In this document: positions 1 through 6,362 of the stretch, one piece after another
Position numbering within the stretch: the first letter of the stretch is position 1
Layout of the letters: each line of letters begins with the position of its first letter
Source: Bacillota bacterium
Lineage (GTDB): Bacteria; Bacillota; Bacilli; Alicyclobacillales; SLC66
Assembly: GCA_021797415.1 (NCBI GenBank)
Contig: JAJZZT010000312.1
Span: 1 to 8,931, forward strand
DNA length: 8,931 bases
Direction: 5' to 3'
Position numbers and translations under genes: made by a program
Notes under the pieces: model-generated
The model's input: only the letters and a program-made list of their open reading frames with translations
Told to the model about the DNA's origin: nothing
The model's database searches: none

Positions 1-126
1 GACCAAAATAAGACGCGATGCAGATGATCTCTGTGTTGCGCACAAGTCGATGAGCCAGGAAACTCCGATGGCGACGTTGGAAACCCCCGCCTAGGCGCGA
101 AGCGCCAGGCGGAGGGAAGTTCATGA
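1..126 (+). ncRNA. Probable 3' end of an IS200/IS605-type element (omega RNA tail and right end)
   Basis: No open frame is convincing here. The stretch reads like the terminal part of an IS200/IS605 (IS1341-type) TnpB element on the plus strand: a run with GGAAACTCC and GTTGGAAACCCCC followed by a GC-rich hairpin (84-116), then GGAGGGAAGTTCA. Elements of this family usually finish with a subterminal hairpin that is also the last stem of the omega RNA, and the guide begins just past the element end. By analogy the element would end near 120-126. The tnpB body would lie left of the window, so this cannot be confirmed here. The assignment rests on remembered sequence style plus the hairpin, not on a gene. 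Confidence 0.4.
84..116 (+). repeat. GAA-loop hairpin, copy 1 (IS605-type end hairpin)
   Basis: GC-rich stem-loop. The stem top is GGCGC, GAA loop, GCGCC, followed after one unpaired A (93) by pairing of CCGCCT with AGGCGG and an outer CCC/GGG. A second hairpin with the same loop, the same unpaired purine and the same outer C-run/G-run lies at 8830-8861 in the same orientation. Subterminal hairpins of this kind are what the Y1 transposase of IS200/IS605 elements recognises. Confidence 0.65.
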
Positions 127-193
127 GCGGCATACGTACTGTCGAAGTGCTCGATACAAGCAGGATTGGGGCGAACGAAAGAGGGGCGCCAAG

Positions 194-240
194 GGGACAT
201 GGGATAAAGTCCCCTGCACACTCGGTTTATCCCATGTCCC
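194..240. repeat. Palindromic dispersed repeat P, copy 1
   Basis: Perfect 15-nt inverted arms, GGGACATGGGATAAA (194-208) and TTTATCCCATGTCCC (226-240), around a 17-nt loop. Copy 2 is at 3506-3552 with the same loop length, and the similarity continues past the right arm as TTGC-CTGC. An alternative inner hairpin, GGGGAC/GTCCCC (193-198 with 209-214), is also possible. It lies just beyond the 3' end of the minus-strand deacetylase gene, so it might act as a processing or termination structure, but no T-tract follows. Confidence 0.8.
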
Positions 241-255
241 GTTGCCCTGCGCAAA

Positions 256-283
256 TCTTACCTGCCCCCTTTTTGAACAGGCT
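256..283. repeat. 28-nt arm of a small mobile palindromic element, copy 1
   Basis: This 28-nt stretch (begins TCTTACCTGCCC, ends TTTTTGAACAGGCT) matches 1279-1306 with a single mismatch. At 1231-1309 the same arm has a complementary partner arm; here the partner is absent and the arm is joined to palindrome P. The stop codon of the deacetylase gene lies immediately to the right. Confidence 0.8.
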
Positions 284-284
284 T

Positions 285-968
285 TTATAGGTACAGGCTG
301 GAGCGCCACATCTTGTGGAATGGCTCGATCGTCATCTGGACATCCGGATTCAACTGATTGACGATGTGGCGCAACCGCTGTTCGTCGACGCCTGCGCCGA
401 ATTGGCTGGCGTGCGCGCCGGCGGCGTGCAGCTTGCGCTCGAACACGTCGGTGATGTCCACATAGTAGTTGGGTTCGTCGCAGTTGAAGAGGTACAGCTC
501 TGAACTGCGATGACAGACGATCTCGTCGGTGAGCTGCCGGTGGTAATACCAGCAATTCGCCCCCAGATGGGCCGCCTCGATCATCGCAAATCCGATCGTG
601 CGGTGATCCGAGTGGATCTCATAGCGCTTCCACGGGTCGAATGTCAGCACGACGTCGGGCCGGATGGAGCGGACGAGACGGAACAGCGTCTCTTTCAGAT
701 CGGTCGCGTACTCCAGTTCTCCATCGTGATAATCCAGTTGGATGACGCGCTGGACGCCAAGGCGGGCGGCCGCTTCCTCCATCTCCTTCTTGCGCGCTTG
801 CGCAATCAGCTCGGGCGTCATGGCGGGGTCGTGGCTGCCCTTTTCTCCCTGTGTGCCCACCACCAGCGTGACATGGTTCCCGGCGTCGCACAGGCGCAGG
901 ATGGTGCCAGAACAAAAGACCTCGTCGTCGGGATGGGCGGTGCACACCAGGATGTGTTTGTCGCGCAT
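285..968 (-). CDS. PIG-L family (LmbE-like) N-deacetylase
   Basis: A 227-residue zinc-dependent deacetylase of the PIG-L/LmbE fold, a family that removes acetyl groups from N-acetylglucosaminyl compounds; in Bacilli some members (BshB) act in bacillithiol synthesis. The metal motif AHPDDE is at residues 11-16 (His12 and Asp15 as ligands) and the second motif HSDH is at 119-122. Length fits the family. The segment after strand 2 (GEKGSHDP) differs from the BshB1 and BshB2 versions I know, so bacillithiol function is not assigned and the substrate is unknown. There is no signal peptide or membrane segment, so it should be cytoplasmic. The ATG at 968 is preceded by only a weak AGG-type ribosome site. 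It is transcribed alone, away from the IS607 remnant, whose 3' end is about 35 nt upstream, and is followed directly by composite repeats (194-283). Confidence 0.85.
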   Translation of the reverse strand: MRDKHILVCTAHPDDEVFCSGTILRLCDAGNHVTLVVGTQGEKGSHDPAMTPELIAQARKKEMEEAAARLGVQRVIQLDYHDGELEYATDLKETLFRLVRSIRPDVVLTFDPWKRYEIHSDHRTIGFAMIEAAHLGANCWYYHRQLTDEIVCHRSSELYLFNCDEPNYYVDITDVFERKLHAAGAHASQFGAGVDEQRLRHIVNQLNPDVQMTIEPFHKMWRSSLYL

Positions 969-1002
969 GGTGAACCTGGTTCCAAAAACCTACCATAATC
1001 TC

Positions 1003-1230
1003 TCATAGGTCTTTTCGACTCTTTCGAGCCCGCGGTCTTGCAGGATTCATCCGCTTGGAGGCTGCTCCCGCACCACCGAAGATGAGCCGGACCAGAGGAC
1101 GGAAAAGTCGCCTTTCCCTTTGTCTGATTCGTGGTGCCATCTTCCCGGGTGTTACCCGGTCCCGATCAGATTTCCCGCCGTGCCTTTCTCCGCGTGTACA
1201 CGGCAGGAGCCTTTCGTTACCCTTGTAGAG
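1003..1230 (-). ncRNA. Structured tnpB 3' region, candidate omega RNA with pseudoknot
   Basis: In TnpB systems the guide-bearing omega RNA overlaps or follows the 3' end of tnpB on the same strand. Here the minus-strand region shows several stems: TCTGAT (1170-1165) with ATCAGA (1128-1123), enclosing a CCGGGT-AAC-ACCCGG hairpin (1159-1145); a GGAAAG/CTTTTCC hairpin (1117-1101); and two adjacent 7-mers, GAAGATG (1144-1138) and GCACCAC (1137-1131), complementary to CATCTTC (1084-1078) and GTGGTGC (1076-1070) in crossed order. The same DNA is also readable as the displaced C-terminal end of TnpB, ending at a TGA at 1003-1005. The RNA 5' end and element boundary are unknown; the guide would start at the element end, near or left of 1003. 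Confidence 0.55.
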
Positions 1231-1309
1231 GCAGTTCAAAACGTGGGCAGAACTCCCCGGCGCATTGCACTGCGTGGGTCTTACCTGCCCACTTTTTGAA
1301 CAGGCTCTT
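1231..1309. mobile_element. Small palindromic element inserted in the tnpB 3' end
   Basis: Arms GTTCAAAACGTGGGCAG (1234-1250) and CTGCCCACTTTTTGAAC (1285-1301) pair at 16 of 17 positions around a 34-nt loop that holds its own CGCA/TGCG hairpin (1261-1274). On the minus strand, TnpB-like coding is present on both sides (RKELLQ before, LYKGNERLLP after) but in different frames, and the insert supplies eight foreign codons and a TAA. The right arm recurs at 256-283. At about 75-80 bp it has no coding capacity and would need a transposase in trans. Exact ends and any target duplication are not clear. Confidence 0.7.
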
Positions 1310-2786
1310 GGAGCAGTTCCTTGCGTTGATCCAACCACGAAACCAGGCTGCCTCCTTTCCCCTGTAAGGTTTTTTCAATCCATTTCTTCGCTTGATCCCA
1401 AATACTCCAGTCCGTTTTTCGATACGTCGCCTCATGGAACGTTTGCTTGGCAACCAACCAATCCTTGATCGGTTTTGGAATGTTCTCCCGGCGAATCTTC
1501 AACCCGCCGCGTCTTGCAATCACCAGCGCCGCCGGCTCGTGCACGCTGATGCCGTATTGTGGCTGGTATTTCAACCGGCCAATCACCGACGTATACGCAG
1601 GATGCACTTTCCGAAGTTCCACGCCTTCCCGCTTCGCTTCGCGTTCCACTGCGACCAACACCTTGCGATACACAAACTGATGCGTGATCCGGCGAAACTT
1701 CGTACTCACTTCCTGATCCTTTACAAATCTCAGATCTTCCATGACCAGTCCCGCGCCGCGTTCCTTCGCGTACCCGACGACTTGCCGCGCCAGATTCCCG
1801 ATCAACCCATCGCGCCGCTGACTTCTCGCATCGTACAGTTGTCCTTCTCGATAGCCCTGAAATGCTTGCGGGTTTCCATCGGTTCGAACATGGCACAGGG
1901 CTAAAAGCGTCGGGTTCGTATCCATCCCGATCCATCCGTTTACAGGATACGTCACCAGCTTGGCGGGCATCTCCTCGACCGTGACGTGAACGCGATAAAC
2001 CCCGCGTTTTCGCAGGATCTCCACCTGATACGGATCGCCGCGCTCGATCGCCTGGCGCAACAGCGCCACGTAATCCCGCCCGTTAACGGCCCCCGTTGTC
2101 TTCGACACTTTCCGCGGCACATACAGAGGAATCTTCAGCTTGTCGTATCCGAATGCTTTTGCCGTGTGCTTCCCCGTGATCCAACGAAATCTCCTGCCGC
2201 CGCGCGCCGTCTTGTTCGTGAATCCGAAGCAGTGGGTTTCCTTTCTTTGTGCGATCTCCTCTCGCGACCAAGCGCCCGTTTCTGGCGTCCTCCCACGCTT
2301 GTCGCCACACTGCCTGATGGACACCCTCGTTGAACTGCGAAAGATACCGTTCACGGCTTCCGAAAATCACCGGAGGAAACGTACCTTGCTCTGCATGTTG
2401 TCGGTAAAACGCCGCCTTGCGTTGCTGCTTCTCCAGTTTGCTTCGGAGTCCCGGCAACTTGCGTGCGGTTGGATCCTGTTTCGCGATCTTGTGTATCCTC
2501 GCCGCCGTCTTTTTCTCGCGCCGTTGCCACAGTTGCCAATGCTCCTTGACGAGGGCCTTTTGGCCGGCGATCAGTTGCCTGGCTTCGGCCACGGCGTCTT
2601 TTGCGTAACGAAGCGGCAATCCGGTGTCCGCGGCCAAGATCCGTTCCAGTGCGCCCACTTTTGTGCCTGACTCGAGTAACCGTTTGAAGGCGTAGCGCAC
2701 CATGAATCCGTATTTCCGCATCAGGCGGTCCAATCCTTGCGCGACCTCGTTGTTCACGTCCAGCAATACGCCTTGGAACGTCGTCT

Positions 2787-3290
2787 TCATTCCGATTCCA
2801 CTCCCGCCGCGGGGTCTTGTAACCTGGATCGAACGACTTCAACGAGCCTTTTTCCTCCGCGCTTTCCGTAGATTCTGGCGGAAAAGGAAACAGACACGTC
2901 TCGCTGTGCGACCATTAGTAAAACCCCTTTGTAACCCGCGACGGTGTTCATTCAGGCCGCTTGCCGTATCGGAAATCACGGCGAAAATAGGCCGGCCTTG
3001 TTTTGCGGCATAAGCGCTCAATCGACCTGTTAGACGGTCCAAATTTCCTGCGTCTTCTTGTTTTTTCGTGGACACCCTGGCATAAATCGCGCACGGAAAA
3101 GAGGGTGACCCGTCTTTCTCGTGCATCAGTTTTTGTAACCCGGCGACACGGTAGCGGCGATGCCCGGTTGGTGTCCGTTCTGGCGTGAACAGGCCGTTCT
3201 CTTCCCATTTTCGCAGGGGCCAATACTGACACCGAGCATCTTTGCGGCCTTTCCGATACTCACATACTTTTCTTCCGCTGGTTCTGTCAT
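2787..3290 (-). pseudogene. tnpA: IS607-type TnpA serine recombinase, frameshifted and internally deleted
   Basis: IS607 transposases join a MerR-like helix-turn-helix to a serine-recombinase domain. Frame 1 starts at the ATG at 3290 (MTEPAEEKYVSIGKAAKMLG). Inside the helix-turn-helix, near 3215, one base appears lost and reading continues in another frame as LRKWEENGLFTPERTPTGHRRYRV. The catalytic segment CAIYARVSTKKQ with its Ser and NLDR follows, then DTASGLNEHRRGLQ. After that the usual stretch with YKDRLARFG is missing, and near 2885-2900 the frame moves again to the normal end SFSARIYGKRGGKRL and ESE-stop at 2787. At about 168 codons it is clearly shorter than the roughly 200-residue family, consistent with an internal loss of some 50-60 codons. 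No functional recombinase can be made. Confidence 0.85.
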
Positions 3291-3324
3291 CTAACACGAT
3301 GATACCATGTTGGATGACATTAGC

Positions 3325-3378
3325 GCAGGTTATTGCGACGCTGCTTCAACCTCCGTCCTGTGGGGAATAACCACCTGC
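3325..3378. repeat. Imperfect stem-loop upstream of the IS607 remnant
   Basis: GCAGGTTATT (3325-3334) pairs with AATAACC plus, after a 2-nt bulge, CTGC (3366-3378). It lies just upstream of tnpA on the minus strand, where an IS607 end might be, and could be an end or regulatory structure. A second small GC hairpin, CCCCG/CGGGG, is at 3418-3435. The stretch 3291-3505 holds no convincing gene. Confidence 0.4.
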
Positions 3379-3505
3379 AAAGAGGACCTTATCTCATGTT
3401 AGCACAGATTCTTCACTCCCCGGCGCATGGCGGGGTCATCTCCAGAAATGCTCTCTCACACACCCAAAAACGCACGCTCGGTCCGCTTTTCTCGCTGTTT
3501 CCTAA

Positions 3506-3552
3506 AGGACATGGGATAAAGTACACTGTACATTCGGTTTGTCCCATGTCCC
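3506..3552. repeat. Palindromic dispersed repeat P, copy 2
   Basis: Arms AGGACATGGGATAAA (3506-3520) and TTTGTCCCATGTCCC (3538-3552) with a 17-nt loop; 13 of 15 positions pair. It matches copy 1 at 194-240, and the similarity runs on to about 3565 (ATTGCACTGCTCA against GTTGCCCTGCGCA). It ends some 15-25 bp before the -35 box of the amylase promoter, so it may insulate that promoter or simply mark an insertion upstream of it. Confidence 0.75.
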
Positions 3553-3578
3553 ATTGCACTGCTCATTTTCGGGATCGC

Positions 3579-3607
3579 TTGATCGGAGGTCTGCCAAAAA
3601 GTATAAT
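3579..3607 (+). promoter_or_regulatory. Sigma-A promoter for the amylase gene
   Basis: The -35 box TTGATC (3579-3584, consensus TTGACA) and a perfect -10 TATAAT (3602-3607) are separated by 17 nt, the optimal spacing. The expected transcription start is around 3613-3616. No other gene begins before the amylase at 4052, so the transcript would have a leader of about 435 nt containing the tandem repeat array. Confidence 0.75.
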
Positions 3608-3612
3608 ATAAG

Positions 3613-3626
3613 TGAAAACGTTTGCG
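3613..3626 (+). promoter_or_regulatory. cre-like operator (CcpA or another LacI-family regulator)
   Basis: TGAAAACGTTTGCG matches the catabolite-response consensus TGWAANCGNTNWCA except at the last base and has the typical central CG of LacI-family operators. It covers the predicted transcription start, a position where binding represses initiation. CcpA repression on preferred sugars, or a maltose-type LacI regulator, would both make sense for an amylase. Confidence 0.7.
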
Positions 3627-3737
3627 CAATAAGGTCGATGGGAAAGCTGGCGGACGGCGCAAGACGATAGGACGCCGCCGCACCACCATCGGCAAGAAGT
3701 AAATTGGCTGGGCCACCAGTGTACCTTTGCTCGTCGC

Positions 3738-3972
3738 GAGTTTCGCGCCATGGACAAGGATCACTGGGCCGGTGCCATGCCCTGTGCCCGGCGAGTTTCG
3801 CGCCATGGACAAGGTTCGCTGGGGCGTCGTCATCCCCTTTGCTCGTCGCGAGTTTCGCGCCATGGACAAGGATCGCTGGGGCGTCGTCATCCCCTTTGCT
3901 CGTCGCGAGTTTCGCGCCATGGACAAGGATCACTGGGCCGGTGCCATGCCTTGTGCCCGGCGAGTTTCGCGA
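3738..3972. repeat. 55-57 bp tandem repeat array, order A-B-B-A plus partial
   Basis: Units start with GAGTTTCGCGCCATGGACAA at 3738, 3793, 3850 and 3907; a fifth partial unit begins at 3962. Spacings are 55, 57, 57 and 55 bp. Two versions alternate in the variable half: A (CACTGGGCCGGTGCCATGCC) in units 1 and 4, and B (GCTGGGGCGTCGTCATCCCC) in units 2 and 3. A partial B tail (CTTTGCTCGTCGC, 3725-3737) precedes unit 1. Each unit contains a GCGA-GTT-TCGC mini-hairpin and a central CCATGG. The array lies wholly in the predicted amylase leader. The variable halves repeat, so it is not CRISPR. The bases just before it (3649-3698) can form a GC stem (CGGCG/CGCCG). Confidence 0.85.
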
Positions 3973-4037
3973 TAGCGGTGTCCGAGCAAAGGGCATAGGG
4001 CAGGGCGACGGCTGGCGCGAGTATTTTCACAACAGAC

Positions 4038-4043
4038 GGGGAG
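4038..4043 (+). promoter_or_regulatory. Ribosome binding site deciding the amylase GTG start
   Basis: GGGGAG (extended GGGGAGAG) ends 6-8 nt before the GTG at 4052. This fixes the start at the GTG followed by a signal peptide, rather than at any upstream in-frame codon reading through the repeats. Confidence 0.7.
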
Positions 4044-4051
4044 AGAGAAAC

Positions 4052-6325
4052 GTGGCAAGACAACATGACAAAAAACTGCGGCGCAGGGTGGCGGCGGCGT
4101 GTGCACTGATTGCGGGCGGGCTGTTCGCCCCGGGGGTGGCGGGCGCCAGAACGGCTCCGTGGTACGACGGGCTGTATCACGATTCGTGGAACGTGTTTTA
4201 CCGTTCGCCGTTTGGCGCCGATCCGACCGGGAACCCGGTGACGCTGCGCCTGGTGACGCCGCGCGGGGTGACGGCCGCCGAAGTGCAGTTGTCGGACATC
4301 AACAACCATTTTTCCGCCACGGCGAGCGTGCCGATGACGCGGGCGCCGGAAGCGCTTTTGTCCAGGGCGGTGGGCGCGTCCAAGGCCCGGACCGAGTCGG
4401 CGTGGCAGGCGGTGATCCCGGCAAAATACCTCGCCACGCCCGGAGTGCTCTATTATCAGTTTGTGGCGCGGGAGGGCAGGTCCGTCGCCTACTATGGCAA
4501 CAACGGCAACGGTTACGGCGGAGTCGGGGTTGCAACCTCGCAGGGCGATTCACTCGTGCAGTACAAGATCACGGTGTACGCCCGTTCCTTCACGACGCCG
4601 TCGTGGCTCGTCCATGGCCTGATCTATGAGATTTTCCCCGATCGCTTTTATAACGGCAACAAGAAGAACGACGAGAATCCGAAGACGCAAAAGGCGATCG
4701 CGACAAACGCAAACGGTCAGGAAACGCTCGTGCCGATACAATTCCACAAAAATTGGTACAGCACGCCGTACGATCCGAACATCGTGGCAAATCCCGGTTC
4801 GAAGCACTACAAGCAGGAACTGACGCTGCGCGGGAACGGTACATGGAATACGGACTTCTTTGGCGGCGATCTGCGCGGGGTGATCGACAAACTGGGCTAT
4901 CTGCAGAGTCTCGGCGTGAATACGATCTATCTCACGCCGATCTTCCAGGCAGAGTCGAACCACAAGTACGATACGGGGAATTACTTTCAGATCGATCCCG
5001 GTTTCGGCACGCTGCAGACGTTCAAGGATCTGATCCGCGCCGCCAAAGCCCGCCACATGCACATCATTCTCGACGGCGTATTCGAGGACACCGGCAGTGA
5101 CAGCGTCTATTTCAACCGTTTCGGAACGTACAAGAGCGTGGGAGCGTGGCAGGAGCACCTCAATCCGAAGCTGAAATCGCCCTATTACAACTGGTATCTG
5201 TGGAATCCTGGAGGCAATCCTCCCTACCAGGGATGGGGAGGATTTGACACGCTCCCCATGACCAATACGGCGGACAAGGGTTGGCAGCAGTTCGTCTATG
5301 GCAAATGGGATCCAAAAGCTCCGACAAATCCGGCGAAAAACTCGGTCGCGCGCTACTGGCTCAGCATGGGGGCGTCCGGCTGGCGGCTGGATTCGGCCGA
5401 CAACAGCAATTTTTCCGTCGCATGGTGGACGGCGTTTCGCAAGGCGGTCAAACAGGTCAACCCGCAGGCTGCCATCATCGGCGAGGATTGGAATAATCCA
5501 ACAAACGACAACGGCACGGACTGGCTGACCGGTACAACCTGGGATTCGACGATGAACTATCCGTTCCGCAATGCCGTGATTTCGTTTTTCCGCGGGAATT
5601 ACAACGACGGCAGCGTGCAGAACTACGCGATGAACGCACAGCAATTCAACGACACACTGATGAAGATGCTGGAGGAGTATCCGAAGCCGGCGATGTACGC
5701 CATGATGAATCTGCTCGGTTCGCATGACACGGAACGCATCCTGACGATTCTCGAAGGCGCGCCGAACGCGACGTCACTGTCCGCCTTCCGGCAGGCGACA
5801 TGGCGTCCCACCCCGGCGCAAAAAGCGGCCGGAATCCGCAAACTCGAACTGGCAACGGATTTTCAATACGGATTTGTCGGCGTGCCGATGATTTATTATG
5901 GTGACGAGGCTGGGCTGATCGGCTACAAAGATCCACTTTCGCGCGGCACCTATCCGTGGGGGCGGGCAAACCAGGCGCTGATCGCGCACTACCGATTGCT
6001 TGGACAGATCCGCAATGCGCATCCGGTCCTGCAGTCCGGGACTTTCACGCCGCTTTACGCGAACGGGGAGACGTACGTCTTCGCCCGCGCCATACGCGGA
6101 GGGCGGGATGCGCTGGGCGCTGTGGCGAAAAATGCAACGGCCGTCGTCGCCGTCAACAACGGACCGGCCCGCACACTGCGTCTGAATGTGGGAGGTCTGC
6201 TGCCTGACGGCACGATTCTGCGGGACGCTTTGCAAAGCGGGAAAAGCTACACGGTGCGGCGCGGATCGATCACGTTGTCCCTTGGCGCGGAGGGCGGCGC
6301 CATGCTGTTCGCCCAATCCAACTGA
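4052..6325 (+). CDS. Secreted GH13 alpha-amylase family enzyme
   Basis: A 757-residue precursor of a glycoside hydrolase family 13 enzyme that should cut alpha-glucosidic bonds in starch, maltodextrin or pullulan outside the cell. A basic N-terminus (KKLRRR) followed by a hydrophobic stretch and an AGA cleavage-like end (about residue 32) forms a signal peptide. Residues about 40-175 look like an N-terminal beta-sandwich (CBM34-like), as in neopullulanase-type and amylopullulanase-type enzymes. The barrel follows, with the FFGGDLRGVIDKLGYL and NTIYLTPIF motifs. Conserved regions: DGVFED (Asp341), GWRLDSAD (nucleophile Asp447), IIGEDW (acid/base Glu478) and LLGSHDTER (Asp559). The catalytic triad is complete, but region I has Glu-Asp where most GH13 enzymes have Asn-His. 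A C-terminal beta domain ends at 6325. It is monocistronic, with its own promoter and cre operator. The exact specificity (alpha-amylase, neopullulanase or cyclodextrinase) cannot be told from the sequence. Confidence 0.9.
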   Translation: MARQHDKKLRRRVAAACALIAGGLFAPGVAGARTAPWYDGLYHDSWNVFYRSPFGADPTGNPVTLRLVTPRGVTAAEVQLSDINNHFSATASVPMTRAPEALLSRAVGASKARTESAWQAVIPAKYLATPGVLYYQFVAREGRSVAYYGNNGNGYGGVGVATSQGDSLVQYKITVYARSFTTPSWLVHGLIYEIFPDRFYNGNKKNDENPKTQKAIATNANGQETLVPIQFHKNWYSTPYDPNIVANPGSKHYKQELTLRGNGTWNTDFFGGDLRGVIDKLGYLQSLGVNTIYLTPIFQAESNHKYDTGNYFQIDPGFGTLQTFKDLIRAAKARHMHIILDGVFEDTGSDSVYFNRFGTYKSVGAWQEHLNPKLKSPYYNWYLWNPGGNPPYQGWGGFDTLPMTNTADKGWQQFVYGKWDPKAPTNPAKNSVARYWLSMGASGWRLDSADNSNFSVAWWTAFRKAVKQVNPQAAIIGEDWNNPTNDNGTDWLTGTTWDSTMNYPFRNAVISFFRGNYNDGSVQNYAMNAQQFNDTLMKMLEEYPKPAMYAMMNLLGSHDTERILTILEGAPNATSLSAFRQATWRPTPAQKAAGIRKLELATDFQYGFVGVPMIYYGDEAGLIGYKDPLSRGTYPWGRANQALIAHYRLLGQIRNAHPVLQSGTFTPLYANGETYVFARAIRGGRDALGAVAKNATAVVAVNNGPARTLRLNVGGLLPDGTILRDALQSGKSYTVRRGSITLSLGAEGGAMLFAQSN

Positions 6326-6362
6326 CCCATATCGCGCTTCTCTTTGTGAGTAAGCCTGGAAT

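Larger units (their letters stand above)
1003..2790 (-). pseudogene. tnpB: IS607-type TnpB (RuvC-like RNA-guided nuclease), broken
   Basis: TnpB is the RNA-guided nuclease carried by IS200/605 and IS607 elements. The ATG at 2790 overlaps the tnpA stop (ATGA). The first frame gives about 185 good residues (MKTTFQG to GNPLLR). Near 2212-2228 the frame shifts and continues as TARGGRRFRW through the RuvC part: GMDTNP carries the first catalytic Asp and VMEDLRF the Glu. At the third position the motif is HEPAALVIARR, with Glu where classical TnpB has Asp, and the usual four-Cys zinc finger before it is absent. Near 1309 the protein runs into an inserted palindromic element and stops at the TAA at 1283-1281. 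Beyond the insert the original tail resumes in another frame (LYKGNERLLPCTRG) to 1003. At least two lesions make it non-functional, although the C-terminal piece could still be translated. Confidence 0.85.
1003..3290 (-). mobile_element. Degenerate IS607-family element (tnpA-tnpB, minus strand)
   Basis: The gene order is that of IS607: a serine recombinase tnpA with an N-terminal MerR-like DNA-binding part, overlapping by ATGA a tnpB nuclease gene, then a structured 3' region. IS607 elements have no terminal inverted repeats and make no target duplication, so exact ends cannot be fixed; the limits given are those of the recognisable genes. Both genes are broken, so the copy cannot move by itself. 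Confidence 0.8.

Noticed and set aside
194..240. Palindrome P as a rho-independent terminator
   Set aside because: The stem is strong but no U-tract follows on either strand, and the same palindrome occurs upstream of a promoter at 3506-3552.
1392..1904. Plus-strand open frame opposite tnpB
   Set aside because: Shadow of the TnpB coding strand, whose RuvC motifs are clear.
3738..3972. CRISPR array
   Set aside because: Units are joined head to tail and the variable halves repeat (A twice, B twice), so they are not spacers; no cas gene is present.
3502..3996. Minus-strand repeat protein with a VHGAKLATSKGDDDAP-like motif
   Set aside because: The repeated peptide is a by-product of the DNA repeats in an open GC-rich frame; unit lengths of 55 bp break the frame and no ribosome site or homology is seen.
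3704..4051. Upstream in-frame extension of the amylase to a start at 3704
   Set aside because: It reads through the tandem repeats, has no ribosome site and would bury the signal peptide; GTG at 4052 has GGGGAG and a proper signal sequence.
4550..5725. 391-codon open frame opposite the amylase
   Set aside because: It lies wholly antisense to the well-supported GH13 gene and has no recognisable domain.
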